The position numbers and the translations under genes are program-made. This document shows, in pieces, positions 24,543 to 32,704 of a stretch of DNA of 33,676 bases; the first letter of the stretch is position 1; the number at the start of each line of letters is the position of its first letter. Source of the DNA: a virus; IMG/VR virus record IMGVR_UViG_3300025132_000148, positions 1-33,676 of that record. One strand, 5' to 3'. The notes beneath the pieces were generated by a model. That model did not search any database, was not told the DNA's origin, and was given only the letters and a program-made list of their open reading frames with translations.

Positions 24543-24974
24543 CTATTTAACCATATGCTTCCAAGCGCTTGAGGCGCTCATAAGTCCTGAAATGTCTACT
24601 CCCGGATCAGATGGGTCTACATCTCCCAAAGCCGAGTCGGGGGTTGGGGGAGCCCCTGCGGATCCGCCCTTTTTAATTGGAGATGTCCCTTCAAAAACAT
24701 TAACTCCACCATATGCATCTTTTCCAATTGCATCAAGCATTCGCTTTTTTGTCTCTTGGAGATGATTTCTTTTTTCTCGTGATCTCATTTCCTTAAAGCT
24801 TGCTTTTTCTTGCTTACTCTCTTTCACTATTGGCTTCTCAACAGCCCTTTCAGTTACAACATTCGTGCCGATGCCCTTTACAACTTCAGCCACAATCGTC
24901 GAAAGGAAGCCCTCTGTGACAAGAACTTCCCTTACGCTTTCCTTAATAAGTTGTTTAAATTCTGATTTTTTCAT
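24543..24974 (-). CDS. Unknown; possible internal head/prohead core protein
   Basis: A 143-aa protein. The N-terminus MKKSEFKQLIKESVREVL forms a short amphipathic helix followed by a Lys/Glu-rich helical region (50-85) and a Gly/Pro-rich linker, ending in 'GVDISGLMSASSAWKHMV'. The first 11 residues ending IKE-S fit the (L/I)xE cleavage rule of the gp21 protease and resemble the T4 capsid-targeting leader MKTYQEFIAE. The gene directly follows the protease gene, where T4 keeps small core proteins. No clear Shine-Dalgarno is seen; the ATG lies 4 bases after the protease stop. The function is inference. Confidence 0.55.
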   Translation of the reverse strand: MKKSEFKQLIKESVREVLVTEGFLSTIVAEVVKGIGTNVVTERAVEKPIVKESKQEKASFKEMRSREKRNHLQETKKRMLDAIGKDAYGGVNVFEGTSPIKKGGSAGAPPTPDSALGDVDPSDPGVDISGLMSASSAWKHMVK

Positions 24975-24978
24975 ATTA

Positions 24979-25575
24979 TTAACTTAAAATATCCTGTATT
25001 AGCCTGTTTAGTTTATCTGCTTTAGTAAAGACATTACTTTCTTTGTTTTCTTTCATCATAAACGCACCAGCAGTTGATGGCTCTGAAACCATGTCGAAAC
25101 AAATCAACTGGAAATCTTCATTAACAATGGACCCTTTTGGGCTTTCTTGGAGCGTTCCGGTTCCCCTAGAAGAGATGCCAATCTTGCATCCACCTTCGAC
25201 AAGTGCTCTTAAAATTTTACCAGATGGGGTGTCTAAGACTTGTATCTTCCCATATACATCGTTGCCTTCCATCCAGACTGCTGTCATCTTATGTGAAACA
25301 TTGGCTAGCTCGACAATATTAGATTCTGGGTGGTCTAATTCTCCAAGTGCCCTGTTTTCTTTTACTAATTTTTCATACAGACCAATCTCTCTTTTAAGAA
25401 CACCCTCTGTATATATTCTTCCGTTACCATTTGGTACGCCGCATCTCTGAATTACTCCAGATAAAATCATACCGCCATCTGATACGAATCTTTTTTCAGA
25501 TTCAGTAAGCAGATCTTGACATATTCCGCCATCACAAAGCTCGTAGTATTCTCTAATTACCATTTTTTCAGTCAT
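24979..25575 (-). CDS. 21: Prohead core protease, gp21-like (S77 family)
   Basis: A 198-aa serine protease of the T4 gp21 type. 'CGVPNGNGRIYTEGVLKREI' (45-64), 'NRALGELDHPES' with H82, 'WMEGNDVYGKIQVLDTPSGK' (101-120), 'GCKIGISSRGTG' with S135/S136 as the nucleophile candidates, and 'DMVSEPSTAGAF' with D161. It cuts scaffold and capsid proteins after (L/I)xE during head maturation. I start it at the ATG with AAGGAAAG 5-7 bases upstream; an upstream TTG in frame would add 8 residues but has no binding site. A short hairpin and a 17-codon mini-frame precede it. Confidence 0.92.
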   Translation of the reverse strand: MTEKMVIREYYELCDGGICQDLLTESEKRFVSDGGMILSGVIQRCGVPNGNGRIYTEGVLKREIGLYEKLVKENRALGELDHPESNIVELANVSHKMTAVWMEGNDVYGKIQVLDTPSGKILRALVEGGCKIGISSRGTGTLQESPKGSIVNEDFQLICFDMVSEPSTAGAFMMKENKESNVFTKADKLNRLIQDILS

Positions 25576-25609
25576 GTCTCTTTCCTTCAGCGGGCGCAAC
25601 CCGCACGAG

Positions 25610-25663
25610 TTAGGATCCTTTGCAGCATCTTCTAACTGGCTGTAATTTCCACTTTGCTGTCAT
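25610..25663 (-). CDS. Candidate 17-aa leader peptide upstream of the protease
   Basis: An ATG frame of 17 codons (it ends ...VRRCCKGS) with AGGAG 8 bases upstream, in the 99-base gap before the protease gene. A GCGGG/CCCGC hairpin (25590-25604) follows its stop codon and ends just before the protease binding site. It may be a translated leader, or an intergenic remnant with a fortuitous start. Confidence 0.3.
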   Translation of the reverse strand: MTAKWKLQPVRRCCKGS

Positions 25664-25674
25664 TTTAAGATCTC

Positions 25675-25989
25675 CTATTCGCTAGTATGGTTAAATTTTA
25701 TGCCGCTATCGCTAAAAACTATATTTAATGCATACGATGTAGCAGATGAAATACAACCTAAAATAAATAAATTAGCGATATTATACTCAAAATTAAATAG
25801 TTCTGTAAAGCCATTTATTCCAAACAAAAAAACGCCGGTCCAAAAACCCGTACACATTGGGCACTGAATTAGCGTTCCAAACCAAAAAGATCTTTCTGAG
25901 ATCCATTCTCTTGTGTTTTCAAATATACTTCCATAAACTATGATTTGCGTCATGCCCCAAGAGGCTAATATAAAATAAAGTAAGTCCAT
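25675..25989 (-). CDS. Small membrane protein with CPMC motif
   Basis: A 104-aa protein with three hydrophobic segments: about 3-22 (LLYFILASWGMTQIIVYGSI), 36-58 around 'LIQCPMCTGFWTGVFLFGI' and 70-90 (NIANLFILGCISSATSYALN). The QCPMCTGFW motif is of the kind seen in DUF1360-type small membrane proteins; the function is unknown. The start codon overlaps the stop of the preceding gene (TAATG), so translation is coupled. It is unusual among head genes, where membrane proteins are rare. Anchoring prohead assembly at the membrane would be one possibility, but I have no direct evidence. Confidence 0.65.
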   Translation of the reverse strand: MDLLYFILASWGMTQIIVYGSIFENTREWISERSFWFGTLIQCPMCTGFWTGVFLFGINGFTELFNFEYNIANLFILGCISSATSYALNIVFSDSGIKFNHTSE

Positions 25990-26531
25990 TATTCTTCATA
26001 CCTGTAAATTCCTGCCAATCCATACGAATAGCCCGGATAATACGGCTGCATAGACCCTTTTGTGGTTTCCTGTGGGACTTCACCAAATTCAGTTGAATTT
26101 TCATCTGATGGGTGAAGCAAGTCCTCTTCTCTTTCCATTTCAACTCTTTTCATAGTCTCCATGTAGTCGTTTTCTTCCAACATAAATGTCGCTATATTAT
26201 ACAACACAATGTCAGATAAGTTTTTAATTTCTTTATTTTCAGGATACTCTGCCAACAGAGAGCCAAATACATTTGAGCCCCTAATTGTCTCTGGTTCTAC
26301 TACCCCATGCTCGGCCAAATAATTGAAAAACCTATTTTGCGTATTGTATACAATGTCACTAAAATTGCTCTTACTGTATGCAACAATTTTTCTTTCATTC
26401 AACTTTACAACAACATTAATATCCTTGTGATTAAAAATCATCAAGTGACCAGCCAAAGACTTCTTTACCTCTAAAGTGTTAATGTATTCTTGTATAAATT
26501 CTGGTGGTCCTCCAATTGTTATCTTAAGCAT
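25989..26531 (-). CDS. Unknown protein in the head gene cluster
   Basis: A 180-aa protein with no family I recognise. The first 90 residues look like a mixed alpha/beta domain ('LKITIGGPPEFIQEYINTL', 'HKDINVVVKLNERKIVAYS'), followed by a helical stretch and an acidic, disordered C-terminus ending in a Tyr/Gly-rich tail (GYSYGLAGIYRYEE). It overlaps the upstream gene by 8 bases and the membrane protein gene by 1 base, so all three are made as a translational block between portal and protease. Confidence 0.6.
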   Translation of the reverse strand: MLKITIGGPPEFIQEYINTLEVKKSLAGHLMIFNHKDINVVVKLNERKIVAYSKSNFSDIVYNTQNRFFNYLAEHGVVEPETIRGSNVFGSLLAEYPENKEIKNLSDIVLYNIATFMLEENDYMETMKRVEMEREEDLLHPSDENSTEFGEVPQETTKGSMQPYYPGYSYGLAGIYRYEE

Positions 26532-27336
26532 CTTTCTTGGACTCCTCTAGTAGATGTTGAATTTTCATTATCTTTGTCAACTCTCGCTGCCCGATCTCTC
26601 TCTCCGAAAAAGACTCTACCAAATCTAGCAATTCCTGCTTTTGTTCTGGGAACACTTCTAGCTCTGCGGATTCATTAAGTTCTTTCTTTATGCTAGAAAT
26701 TTCGTCATCCAAATACACTTTCATTTCCAAATCATCTCCAACTGAGGCGATATAAACTTGAAGCAAATTCTTTTGCCTGTCACTCAATCCATCATAAGAT
26801 TTATTAAACCTTTTTGTGAATGATTCATATACAATATTGTCAATATGATCGATATTTTGCTGCTCTGATTTTTCTTGAATTGTCATTCCAGAGACGATGG
26901 TTTCCTCTAAAAGCACCCGTTGTTTTGCCTCTATTTTTGGATTATTAAAAACTTGATGCAGTGTTGCCAAATCTTTATAGTTTGGAACAAAGTTTGTAAA
27001 AACTTCCGAGGAAAGCTCTTTATTTATCCTAGATATTAGGGCACTCTGTTCATTAAAAAGTCTTTTGCTATCTATAGCGCTTTTTTCTAGCCTAGACTCG
27101 AATACGATCTTTTCTGCCAACCTTTTATCATCCACTTTGGTTTCCAATATGTTCTGGTATAATCTCAAGTCCCTAGCCAAAGGGCTGTCGGGCTTGAAGA
27201 ATTCTTTGAATATTGAAACAATTGTATTTTTCTTTGCCCCATCCTTTCCCATGGTAGCCTTTGTGAGTTCCCTTACTAGAGCCTCATAAAGAAAAGCGGT
27301 ATTTCTTTTCTTATTATGTTTAATCTTGCTTGACAT
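26524..27336 (-). CDS. Unknown helical protein after the portal
   Basis: A 270-aa, almost wholly helical charged protein. The N-terminus is basic (MSSKIKHNKKRNTAFLYEAL), with no signal or membrane segment. It overlaps the end of the portal gene by 17 bases and the following gene by 8. It could be a portal-associated or prohead core protein; the Lys/Glu-rich helices would suit a core role, but I see no T4 homologue by eye. Confidence 0.65.
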   Translation of the reverse strand: MSSKIKHNKKRNTAFLYEALVRELTKATMGKDGAKKNTIVSIFKEFFKPDSPLARDLRLYQNILETKVDDKRLAEKIVFESRLEKSAIDSKRLFNEQSALISRINKELSSEVFTNFVPNYKDLATLHQVFNNPKIEAKQRVLLEETIVSGMTIQEKSEQQNIDHIDNIVYESFTKRFNKSYDGLSDRQKNLLQVYIASVGDDLEMKVYLDDEISSIKKELNESAELEVFPEQKQELLDLVESFSEREIGQRELTKIMKIQHLLEESKKDA

Positions 27337-29278
27337 TTTTCTTTGTCTCCAACTCTGTTATTAGTTTTTTAATTTCGTTATTATGCTCAAGAATTTGCTG
27401 TTCTTGCATATCATAATTAGATTGCTGGTCCTCGGAAACCCCTCTAGACAACCTATTCATGTCTTTGTAGCCGTGTGGTATGCCACTAATTCCACGCATT
27501 GATCCTTGAGATTTCATAGATCTTGCCAAGGCTCTTTTGTCAGATTCGCCTCTAGGCTCATACCATTTACCTTTTGATCTATTTGTCGTAGTGTACACTT
27601 TTCCTTTTGGACCTTTTGCAGCCATTTTTACCACATCATCGTCTCTTTTGCCGGGTACTGCCAAGAGATTTCCTTCTGGTTCGGCTGGGGCTGGGGTATC
27701 TGCGGCAGGTTCGTCTACTGCGGGGGCTTCTTCGCCGCCAAGGGCATCGCCGAGATCATCGCCTCCAAGACCTCCGCCACCGAGAAGGTCATCGCCTCCA
27801 AGACCTCCGCCGCCGCCGCCAGTGCCTGCGTCTGCATCTAGCACATCATATTGGGCGAGCATCAGTTTATCGTAAGAAATTTCCCTTTGGTTTCTCAAAA
27901 ATTCTTCCTCAGAAATATTAAACAAATTGTCAGCAATCCAGCGCTTGGAGAAGAAGCCTTCTGCCGCAGCGGATGCAACATCAAATTTTGTCCTCCACTG
28001 TTCAAGTTCTTGTAGTTCTGCAATTTTGGAAGGATTATTCAAGGACATTTTGAACGAGATAAGATCATTCCCACGATATCCAAGGGTGTAAAGATGGATA
28101 ATCCCTATCTTTTCAAGCTCTGAAATTACTGCTCGCTGAAGTCTCTGAATTGTTCTAGCGAATCGTATATCTTTTTGAGCTAAGGTTGTCTGATCCTCGT
28201 TTGCTCCCTCTCCTCTGAACAGATACGACTGTGGGATTTTCAAAGCAGAAAACAACTTATCCTTAAGATACTTAACATCGTCAATATCTCCTGTATATTG
28301 TCCTCCCGGCAATGATTCAATCTTTGTTGATTGACCTCCACGCACTGGGATAAAATAATCTTCGTCTACAGATAGGGGATTGTAACGGAGGTCGACCCTC
28401 CCTGTGCCTGCATCCACAACTTGATTTCGCTTCATTTGCGTAACAACTTTCTGCATGTACTGTTCTACTTCGTTTGCATTAATACCACCTACATCAACAT
28501 AAAACACCCTGCGCTCGGGGGATCTTACAATTCTGTATGACATCATCGCATCCTCCAACAAGCTTAACTGCCGGAATATTCTGCGAGCTGGGTCTAAGAT
28601 TGATGTGCCATATGGCGCAAACTTGTCGTTACCTAGAATTCTAAAATGTGCGATTTGCCAATTTTCAAAAGTCATACCTGCGGAATTCCACTGGTATTGG
28701 ATATAGTTTGGGTTTGTTTTGTCCTCACCCTCTAGCCTCTCTACTTCTCTCGTTGGAAGACCGATAGCGTTAACAACGCCTTGACTCTCCTCAATGTCCA
28801 GATACAACATAAAGTCGCCGAATTTACACATTGTTCTGCACCAGTTAAAAAGATTATGCTCAATGTTTAACACATTGTGATACAGAGAGTTTAAGATGAG
28901 CTTAATTTCTTCATTTGGACAATGGATTCTCAGCAAAGGGTGCAAGTGTGTAGAGGTAGTCATCTCATCTGCATAGATATCAAGCGCAGAGGCGATGATA
29001 GGCTCATATTCCATTTGATCAAAATCAATGTACCTCTGGCTTCTGGAGACATTTGCCATGGTTGCAGAGGAGAGGTTGGAAAATGGATTGTAGCTGGTTT
29101 TTTTAAATTGCTGACCGCTGGCTGATTTAAATTTGGATGCAAACTTATCTGCATCACTTCTTGAGTTTCTAACCACCATCTGGGCATCGTAGTTGACCAG
29201 AGGTCCTGAAAGTAGTTTTGTTAACCTCCTAAACAGCGGAGATGTTTGATTTCTAGGGTTTCTATTTCTATCAGCCAT
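27320..29278 (-). CDS. 20: Portal protein, gp20-like
   Basis: A 652-aa portal subunit (T4 gp20 is 524 aa). Typical blocks are 'RYIDFDQMEYEPIIASALDI' (82-101), 'YADEMTTS', 'DPARRIFRQLSLLEDAMMSY' (227-246), 'RIVRSPERRVFYVDVG', 'LPGGQYTGDIDDVKYLKDKL' and 'FSALKIPQSYLFRGE'. Twelve subunits form the packaging vertex and bind the terminase. The final 150 residues are unlike T4: a Gly/Asp-rich run (about 500-530, GGGGGGLGGDDLLGGGG-type), an Ala/Pro/Glu segment, then a basic region and a helical end. It follows the terminase gene by 3 bases and has an AAAGGAT site. Confidence 0.92.
   Translation of the reverse strand: MADRNRNPRNQTSPLFRRLTKLLSGPLVNYDAQMVVRNSRSDADKFASKFKSASGQQFKKTSYNPFSNLSSATMANVSRSQRYIDFDQMEYEPIIASALDIYADEMTTSTHLHPLLRIHCPNEEIKLILNSLYHNVLNIEHNLFNWCRTMCKFGDFMLYLDIEESQGVVNAIGLPTREVERLEGEDKTNPNYIQYQWNSAGMTFENWQIAHFRILGNDKFAPYGTSILDPARRIFRQLSLLEDAMMSYRIVRSPERRVFYVDVGGINANEVEQYMQKVVTQMKRNQVVDAGTGRVDLRYNPLSVDEDYFIPVRGGQSTKIESLPGGQYTGDIDDVKYLKDKLFSALKIPQSYLFRGEGANEDQTTLAQKDIRFARTIQRLQRAVISELEKIGIIHLYTLGYRGNDLISFKMSLNNPSKIAELQELEQWRTKFDVASAAAEGFFSKRWIADNLFNISEEEFLRNQREISYDKLMLAQYDVLDADAGTGGGGGGLGGDDLLGGGGLGGDDLGDALGGEEAPAVDEPAADTPAPAEPEGNLLAVPGKRDDDVVKMAAKGPKGKVYTTTNRSKGKWYEPRGESDKRALARSMKSQGSMRGISGIPHGYKDMNRLSRGVSEDQQSNYDMQEQQILEHNNEIKKLITELETKKNVKQD
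27756..27811. repeat. Short tandem repeat in the portal gene
   Basis: Two identical 23-base copies (27756-27778 and 27789-27811) at a 33-base period, encoding the Gly/Asp-rich GGGLGGDDL unit of the portal C-terminus. Confidence 0.8.
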
Positions 29279-29281
29279 TTT

Positions 29282-30856
29282 TTATCCTTTCAATATCCAA
29301 GAGTATTTTTGTTGCTCTGCTATCTTATCACTTTTTGCAACAGGTTTATAGCCTATTTGCCCCGGAATTGCAGTATTTATTTCTGTATTGACCTTTGTTA
29401 TTGCGCCCAAAAAAGCTTTGGCATATTCTGTGTCACGCTGATTAACTTCCAATGCTGTATCCCTGACCCAGCATCCAATCGCAAACGCCATCACCAAGTC
29501 ATCGTTGTACATTCTCATCGCTTGGGGGCGTCCATTGTGCCAAACAAAAGTCTCTAACTCACTAAATAGTCTGGCGGAGTATATTGTAACTAGTTTATTT
29601 CTAACGAATTCTTCCATTTTCGCTACAACGAGTGGTCTGGTCTTGGAGGTCATCGAGAATCCAGCGACGGCATTGCTCATGTTTTCGCCCCGATACTGTT
29701 CCACATACTCATGAGTTGACTTAATTGAATAATACAAGTTTGGATATGCCATGTCTCTCAATTTGTCTAGGACCGCATATCCCACAGAGTTATTTTCTAC
29801 AACCATTAGGCAATTTCCATACTCACAACCAACATCATTAAGCATATTTGCAAAAAGGTCTGGTGTGATTTTAGATTTGTACTCTGCTACGATTTCCATC
29901 GTCTCTAGTTTGAATATGTGGAAAACAGAAAAGTCTCTATCATCGCCCCTAGAAACATCTGCCACTAAAAGATACTTACAATCAGGATTAAATTTCTCCC
30001 ATATCCAGAAATTTCTGTCAAAACCCGTTCTGTATTCTGGATCTACTAGGTTGTCCTTAATTCTTGCCATGTCGTCTGGGTGGATTACTGTTTCCCCAGA
30101 CATGTTAAAGCTGCACTCGTATTCTTGTGCGATTTGCCTTTTGGACATGTTTTTGGTTTCTTCCTCGAACCATTCGTCATCTCGATCAGGGTGGACTTGC
30201 CAAGGCAAATTTGTAGGAAAAAAGTCGTTGTTGCCCAGATCAGCATCAATGTATGTTTGGTGGAACCAGTTTCCTACACCATTTGGGGTAGATAGAGCGA
30301 TGCAGCGACCTCCTGTTGATAGGGTAGGGTAAAGACCTGTCCAAAGCTCGTCGAGCCCCTCTACATGCGCTGCCTCGTCGACAACAAGAAGAGATAGAGC
30401 TTCTGAACGACCAGCGTCACCAGAAGTTGTGGAAGCTTTGATTTGAGATCCATTGTTTAACTCAAAAGATGTTCTATTGTCAATTTCAATATTAGCAATC
30501 TGCATCCAATCTGGTAAGTTTTTCATTATTGCTTTGACTTTTTTTACCAAATTGGCTGCCGTCTGAAACTTGGTTGCCATAACAAGGATGTTCTTGTCCT
30601 TGTGGAAAAGCATCATCCAAGCAACATAACCGGCAGTAATTGTAGAAATACCTAACTGTCTCGCTTTTAAAATAATGTTGAAGCGATAGTTGTTGAAGTC
30701 TTCCAACAATTGATCTTGAAAATCGTAAGTTTTAAAAGGAATTTGCCCCTTAATAGGGTGTGAAATTTTGGTGTAATTGTTTATGAAGTAAGATGGGTTT
30801 TTGCCACACTTAACAATTTCTTTGAGTTTCTCTTTTTTTGTTAATTGATATGACAT
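29282..30856 (-). CDS. 17: Terminase large subunit, gp17-like
   Basis: A 524-aa packaging ATPase and nuclease. Adenine-binding Q47 region 'TYDFQDQLL', P-loop 'KARQLGIST' (64-72), Walker B 'LLVVDEAAH' with D160-E161 (157-164), coupling motif 'LSTPNG' (188-193). The RNase H-like nuclease has D300 (LLVADVSRGDD), E354 (MVVENNS) and D452/D453 (YNDDLVMA). It cuts concatemers and pumps DNA into the head through the portal. The P-loop has Ile where T4 has Lys (RQLGIST versus RQLGKTT), an accepted variant in some T4-like phages. It lies immediately upstream of the portal gene. The ribosome binding site is weak. Confidence 0.95.
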   Translation of the reverse strand: MSYQLTKKEKLKEIVKCGKNPSYFINNYTKISHPIKGQIPFKTYDFQDQLLEDFNNYRFNIILKARQLGISTITAGYVAWMMLFHKDKNILVMATKFQTAANLVKKVKAIMKNLPDWMQIANIEIDNRTSFELNNGSQIKASTTSGDAGRSEALSLLVVDEAAHVEGLDELWTGLYPTLSTGGRCIALSTPNGVGNWFHQTYIDADLGNNDFFPTNLPWQVHPDRDDEWFEEETKNMSKRQIAQEYECSFNMSGETVIHPDDMARIKDNLVDPEYRTGFDRNFWIWEKFNPDCKYLLVADVSRGDDRDFSVFHIFKLETMEIVAEYKSKITPDLFANMLNDVGCEYGNCLMVVENNSVGYAVLDKLRDMAYPNLYYSIKSTHEYVEQYRGENMSNAVAGFSMTSKTRPLVVAKMEEFVRNKLVTIYSARLFSELETFVWHNGRPQAMRMYNDDLVMAFAIGCWVRDTALEVNQRDTEYAKAFLGAITKVNTEINTAIPGQIGYKPVAKSDKIAEQQKYSWILKG

Positions 30857-30865
30857 CTATCTTCA

Positions 30866-31366
30866 CTATCTTGAAGCCTTAATCCAGTTTTTAATACTTT
30901 CTTCTAGTCTTTGCTGCGGGGGAAGGGTTTCCTCTTCACCGAGACCCGGCACTCCCCCGAGCTTATAAATAGAAGATGTCTGGTACCAAGTTCTAATATT
31001 TGACATCTTTTGTACAAGGATGTCGGTTTCACCTTCTTGAACTAGCGAAAGATTCTTTCCGGATGCGGATTTATATTCTTTTTTAAGAAAAGAGACAATA
31101 TCTGCAATTTTTTGGTCGACCTTAGATTCAAACTTTGGGTCGGCTACGCTTTTAATATTGCATTCTGATGAATAGCTTAAAATCATTTTATTGCCCTGAA
31201 ATCTTACTTTAAATCCATCCACAAGTCTGCTGTCCGTGACAACATTGTCGACCTCTCTTCTCAGTCCAATCTCAACAGGTTTCCCTTCTTTATCGAGGGC
31301 ACCGTCGTATCCTTTCTGTGCGACAATATTTTGAATTGTCTGTACAACATCTAAAACACTAGCCAT
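30866..31366 (-). CDS. Unknown protein upstream of terminase
   Basis: A 166-aa protein. The first 110 residues look like a compact alpha/beta domain ('VRFQGNKMILSYSSECNIKS' about 54-73; 'KVDQKIADIVSFLKKEYK'), followed by a linker and a helical C-terminus ('QRLEESIKNWIKASR'). T4 carries the small terminase gp16 at this position, but I see no helix-turn-helix or gp16-like central helices, so that is only a positional guess. It overlaps the zinc-ribbon gene by 8 bases and has an AAGGGGAAG site. Confidence 0.65.
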   Translation of the reverse strand: MASVLDVVQTIQNIVAQKGYDGALDKEGKPVEIGLRREVDNVVTDSRLVDGFKVRFQGNKMILSYSSECNIKSVADPKFESKVDQKIADIVSFLKKEYKSASGKNLSLVQEGETDILVQKMSNIRTWYQTSSIYKLGGVPGLGEEETLPPQQRLEESIKNWIKASR

Positions 31367-31775
31367 TATTCTTCCCCTTATAAAAGTTTCCTAAAAACTC
31401 TACTCTTTGGTCTATGTTCGCCCATCTTTCTTCTCTGTTTTCTACAAAATGTATGTAACATTTCCAGCAGCAATCATACTTGTTCATGTATATGTCGTCC
31501 TTTAGACTAAACGAATATTCAAAACAAGCAGGGCAAACACGGTCTTCGTCTCTAGTAAGTAGTTTTTTTGAAAGGAAAAAACCATCTTTGTTAATCTTTT
31601 CAGCTCTTTCCCTTTGTTTGTTGTCTTTTTTTTGCCTGTCTTTGATTTGATCTAGGTAAGAAAGCTCTTTTTCTTCTGTCCAGCCGTATCGGGGATGTTG
31701 AATAGCTTCTTGTCCAAACTTGTCGGCAATTGCCTTTTCTAGTTTTACAATGTAGTTTGGATCTTTGTTTTTCAT
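31359..31775 (-). CDS. Zinc-ribbon protein upstream of terminase
   Basis: A 138-aa, strongly basic protein. The N-terminal 60 residues are helical and Lys/Glu-rich. A four-cysteine zinc ribbon follows: C81-x2-C84 (RVCPACFEY) and C101/C102-x2-C105 (YDCCWKC). It could bind DNA or RNA. Its place just before the terminase, without an obvious gp16, makes a packaging or late-gene regulatory role possible. The ribosome binding site is AGGGTGAA. No close family is recognised. Confidence 0.7.
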   Translation of the reverse strand: MKNKDPNYIVKLEKAIADKFGQEAIQHPRYGWTEEKELSYLDQIKDRQKKDNKQRERAEKINKDGFFLSKKLLTRDEDRVCPACFEYSFSLKDDIYMNKYDCCWKCYIHFVENREERWANIDQRVEFLGNFYKGKNNG

Positions 31776-31792
31776 TTCACCCTATTATACAC

Positions 31793-32704
31793 CTATTTAT
31801 CTAGTTTTTCAATTAAAAGATCAAGTTTCTTTTCTAAATTGGCTATTTTTTTGTCTTGAGCCTTGGCCCCTTCGACCAAAAATGAAATGATGCGGATGTA
31901 GTCCATACTGTTTGCATATTCCGGATCTTGGGACCACTCCACGATCTCTGGTAGGACTTTTCCTACCTCTTCTGCAATAAATCCATAATCTATTTTTCCT
32001 GTGTCTTTCCACTTGTAAGAAACGCCGTTGAGTCTTTTAAGTGTTTCAATGGGGTTTTTTAATGGCTTTACCTCTTCTTTGAAACGGATTGAGGAGTAGG
32101 AGAGAAAAGCGTTTGCCTTAACTTGTCCGTCTGGACCGCTGCTGTCTGGTAATGTTATTGCGTGAGTTGCGGAGCAATCGCCCACAGCCAAATATTTAGC
32201 CACATGAACGCAAGAGCCCGACAAGACGAGCCCCCTGTGTTCCGACCCTGAAACAATCAGCGCCCCGTTTCCGCCGTCTTCGTAGTATATTTTCGCTTCG
32301 TTATTTGGTCCGAAGTTAAAGGCGGCTGCATCTCCTGTGGATACAAACTGTAGTTCACCGCCGATCTTTAGAGGAGAGGCACCTTCTAGGGTTCCCGCTA
32401 TCTGAATTGTTGAGCCCGAGAGGACAATGCCATTAGATGAACCTGATATTACTAAAAAATCGTCTTGATTTTCATTGTATTCTATGTGAGCATCGTCATT
32501 GGTGCCAAACTTTATTTTTGTGTCATCTGCAACTTTTAAATCAGTGCCGTCAAAAGTGAAGGTAGATATGCCTGCGAAAGAGCCGCCGTTATTGTATTGA
32601 AGGTGGGTGTTGGAGCCGCCCGGAGTGGTCAGGTCGTCTGTTTCAGGCGCAGTGCTTTTTATTATGGAGACCAATTTTCCATGACTATATTTACCTATTG
32701 CCAT
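31793..32704 (-). CDS. Fibre-like protein with C-terminal S74 chaperone
   Basis: A 303-aa protein. Residues 30-185 are repeated beta strands of the fibre type ('HLQYNNGGSFAGISTFTFDG', 'DDFLVISGSSNGIVLSGST', 'GALIVSGSEHRGLVLSGS'), with the ISGS..G.VLSGS unit occurring twice. The C-terminus (about 195-303) is an S74 domain: 'YSSIRFKEEVKPL', 'LNGVSYKWKDTGKIDYGFIA', 'EEVGKVLPEIVEW' and a final coiled coil. The Ser and Lys of the self-cleavage motif are kept, but the usual Asp after the Ser is absent. It is a second S74 gene in the window, and much smaller than the one at 21.4 kb. Its start overlaps the stop of the preceding gene (TAATG). Confidence 0.85.
   Translation of the reverse strand: MAIGKYSHGKLVSIIKSTAPETDDLTTPGGSNTHLQYNNGGSFAGISTFTFDGTDLKVADDTKIKFGTNDDAHIEYNENQDDFLVISGSSNGIVLSGSTIQIAGTLEGASPLKIGGELQFVSTGDAAAFNFGPNNEAKIYYEDGGNGALIVSGSEHRGLVLSGSCVHVAKYLAVGDCSATHAITLPDSSGPDGQVKANAFLSYSSIRFKEEVKPLKNPIETLKRLNGVSYKWKDTGKIDYGFIAEEVGKVLPEIVEWSQDPEYANSMDYIRIISFLVEGAKAQDKKIANLEKKLDLLIEKLDK

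Noticed and set aside
29751-30332. 193-codon plus-strand open frame opposite the terminase
   Set aside because: The terminase on the minus strand carries all catalytic motifs across this stretch; the antisense frame is a composition shadow.
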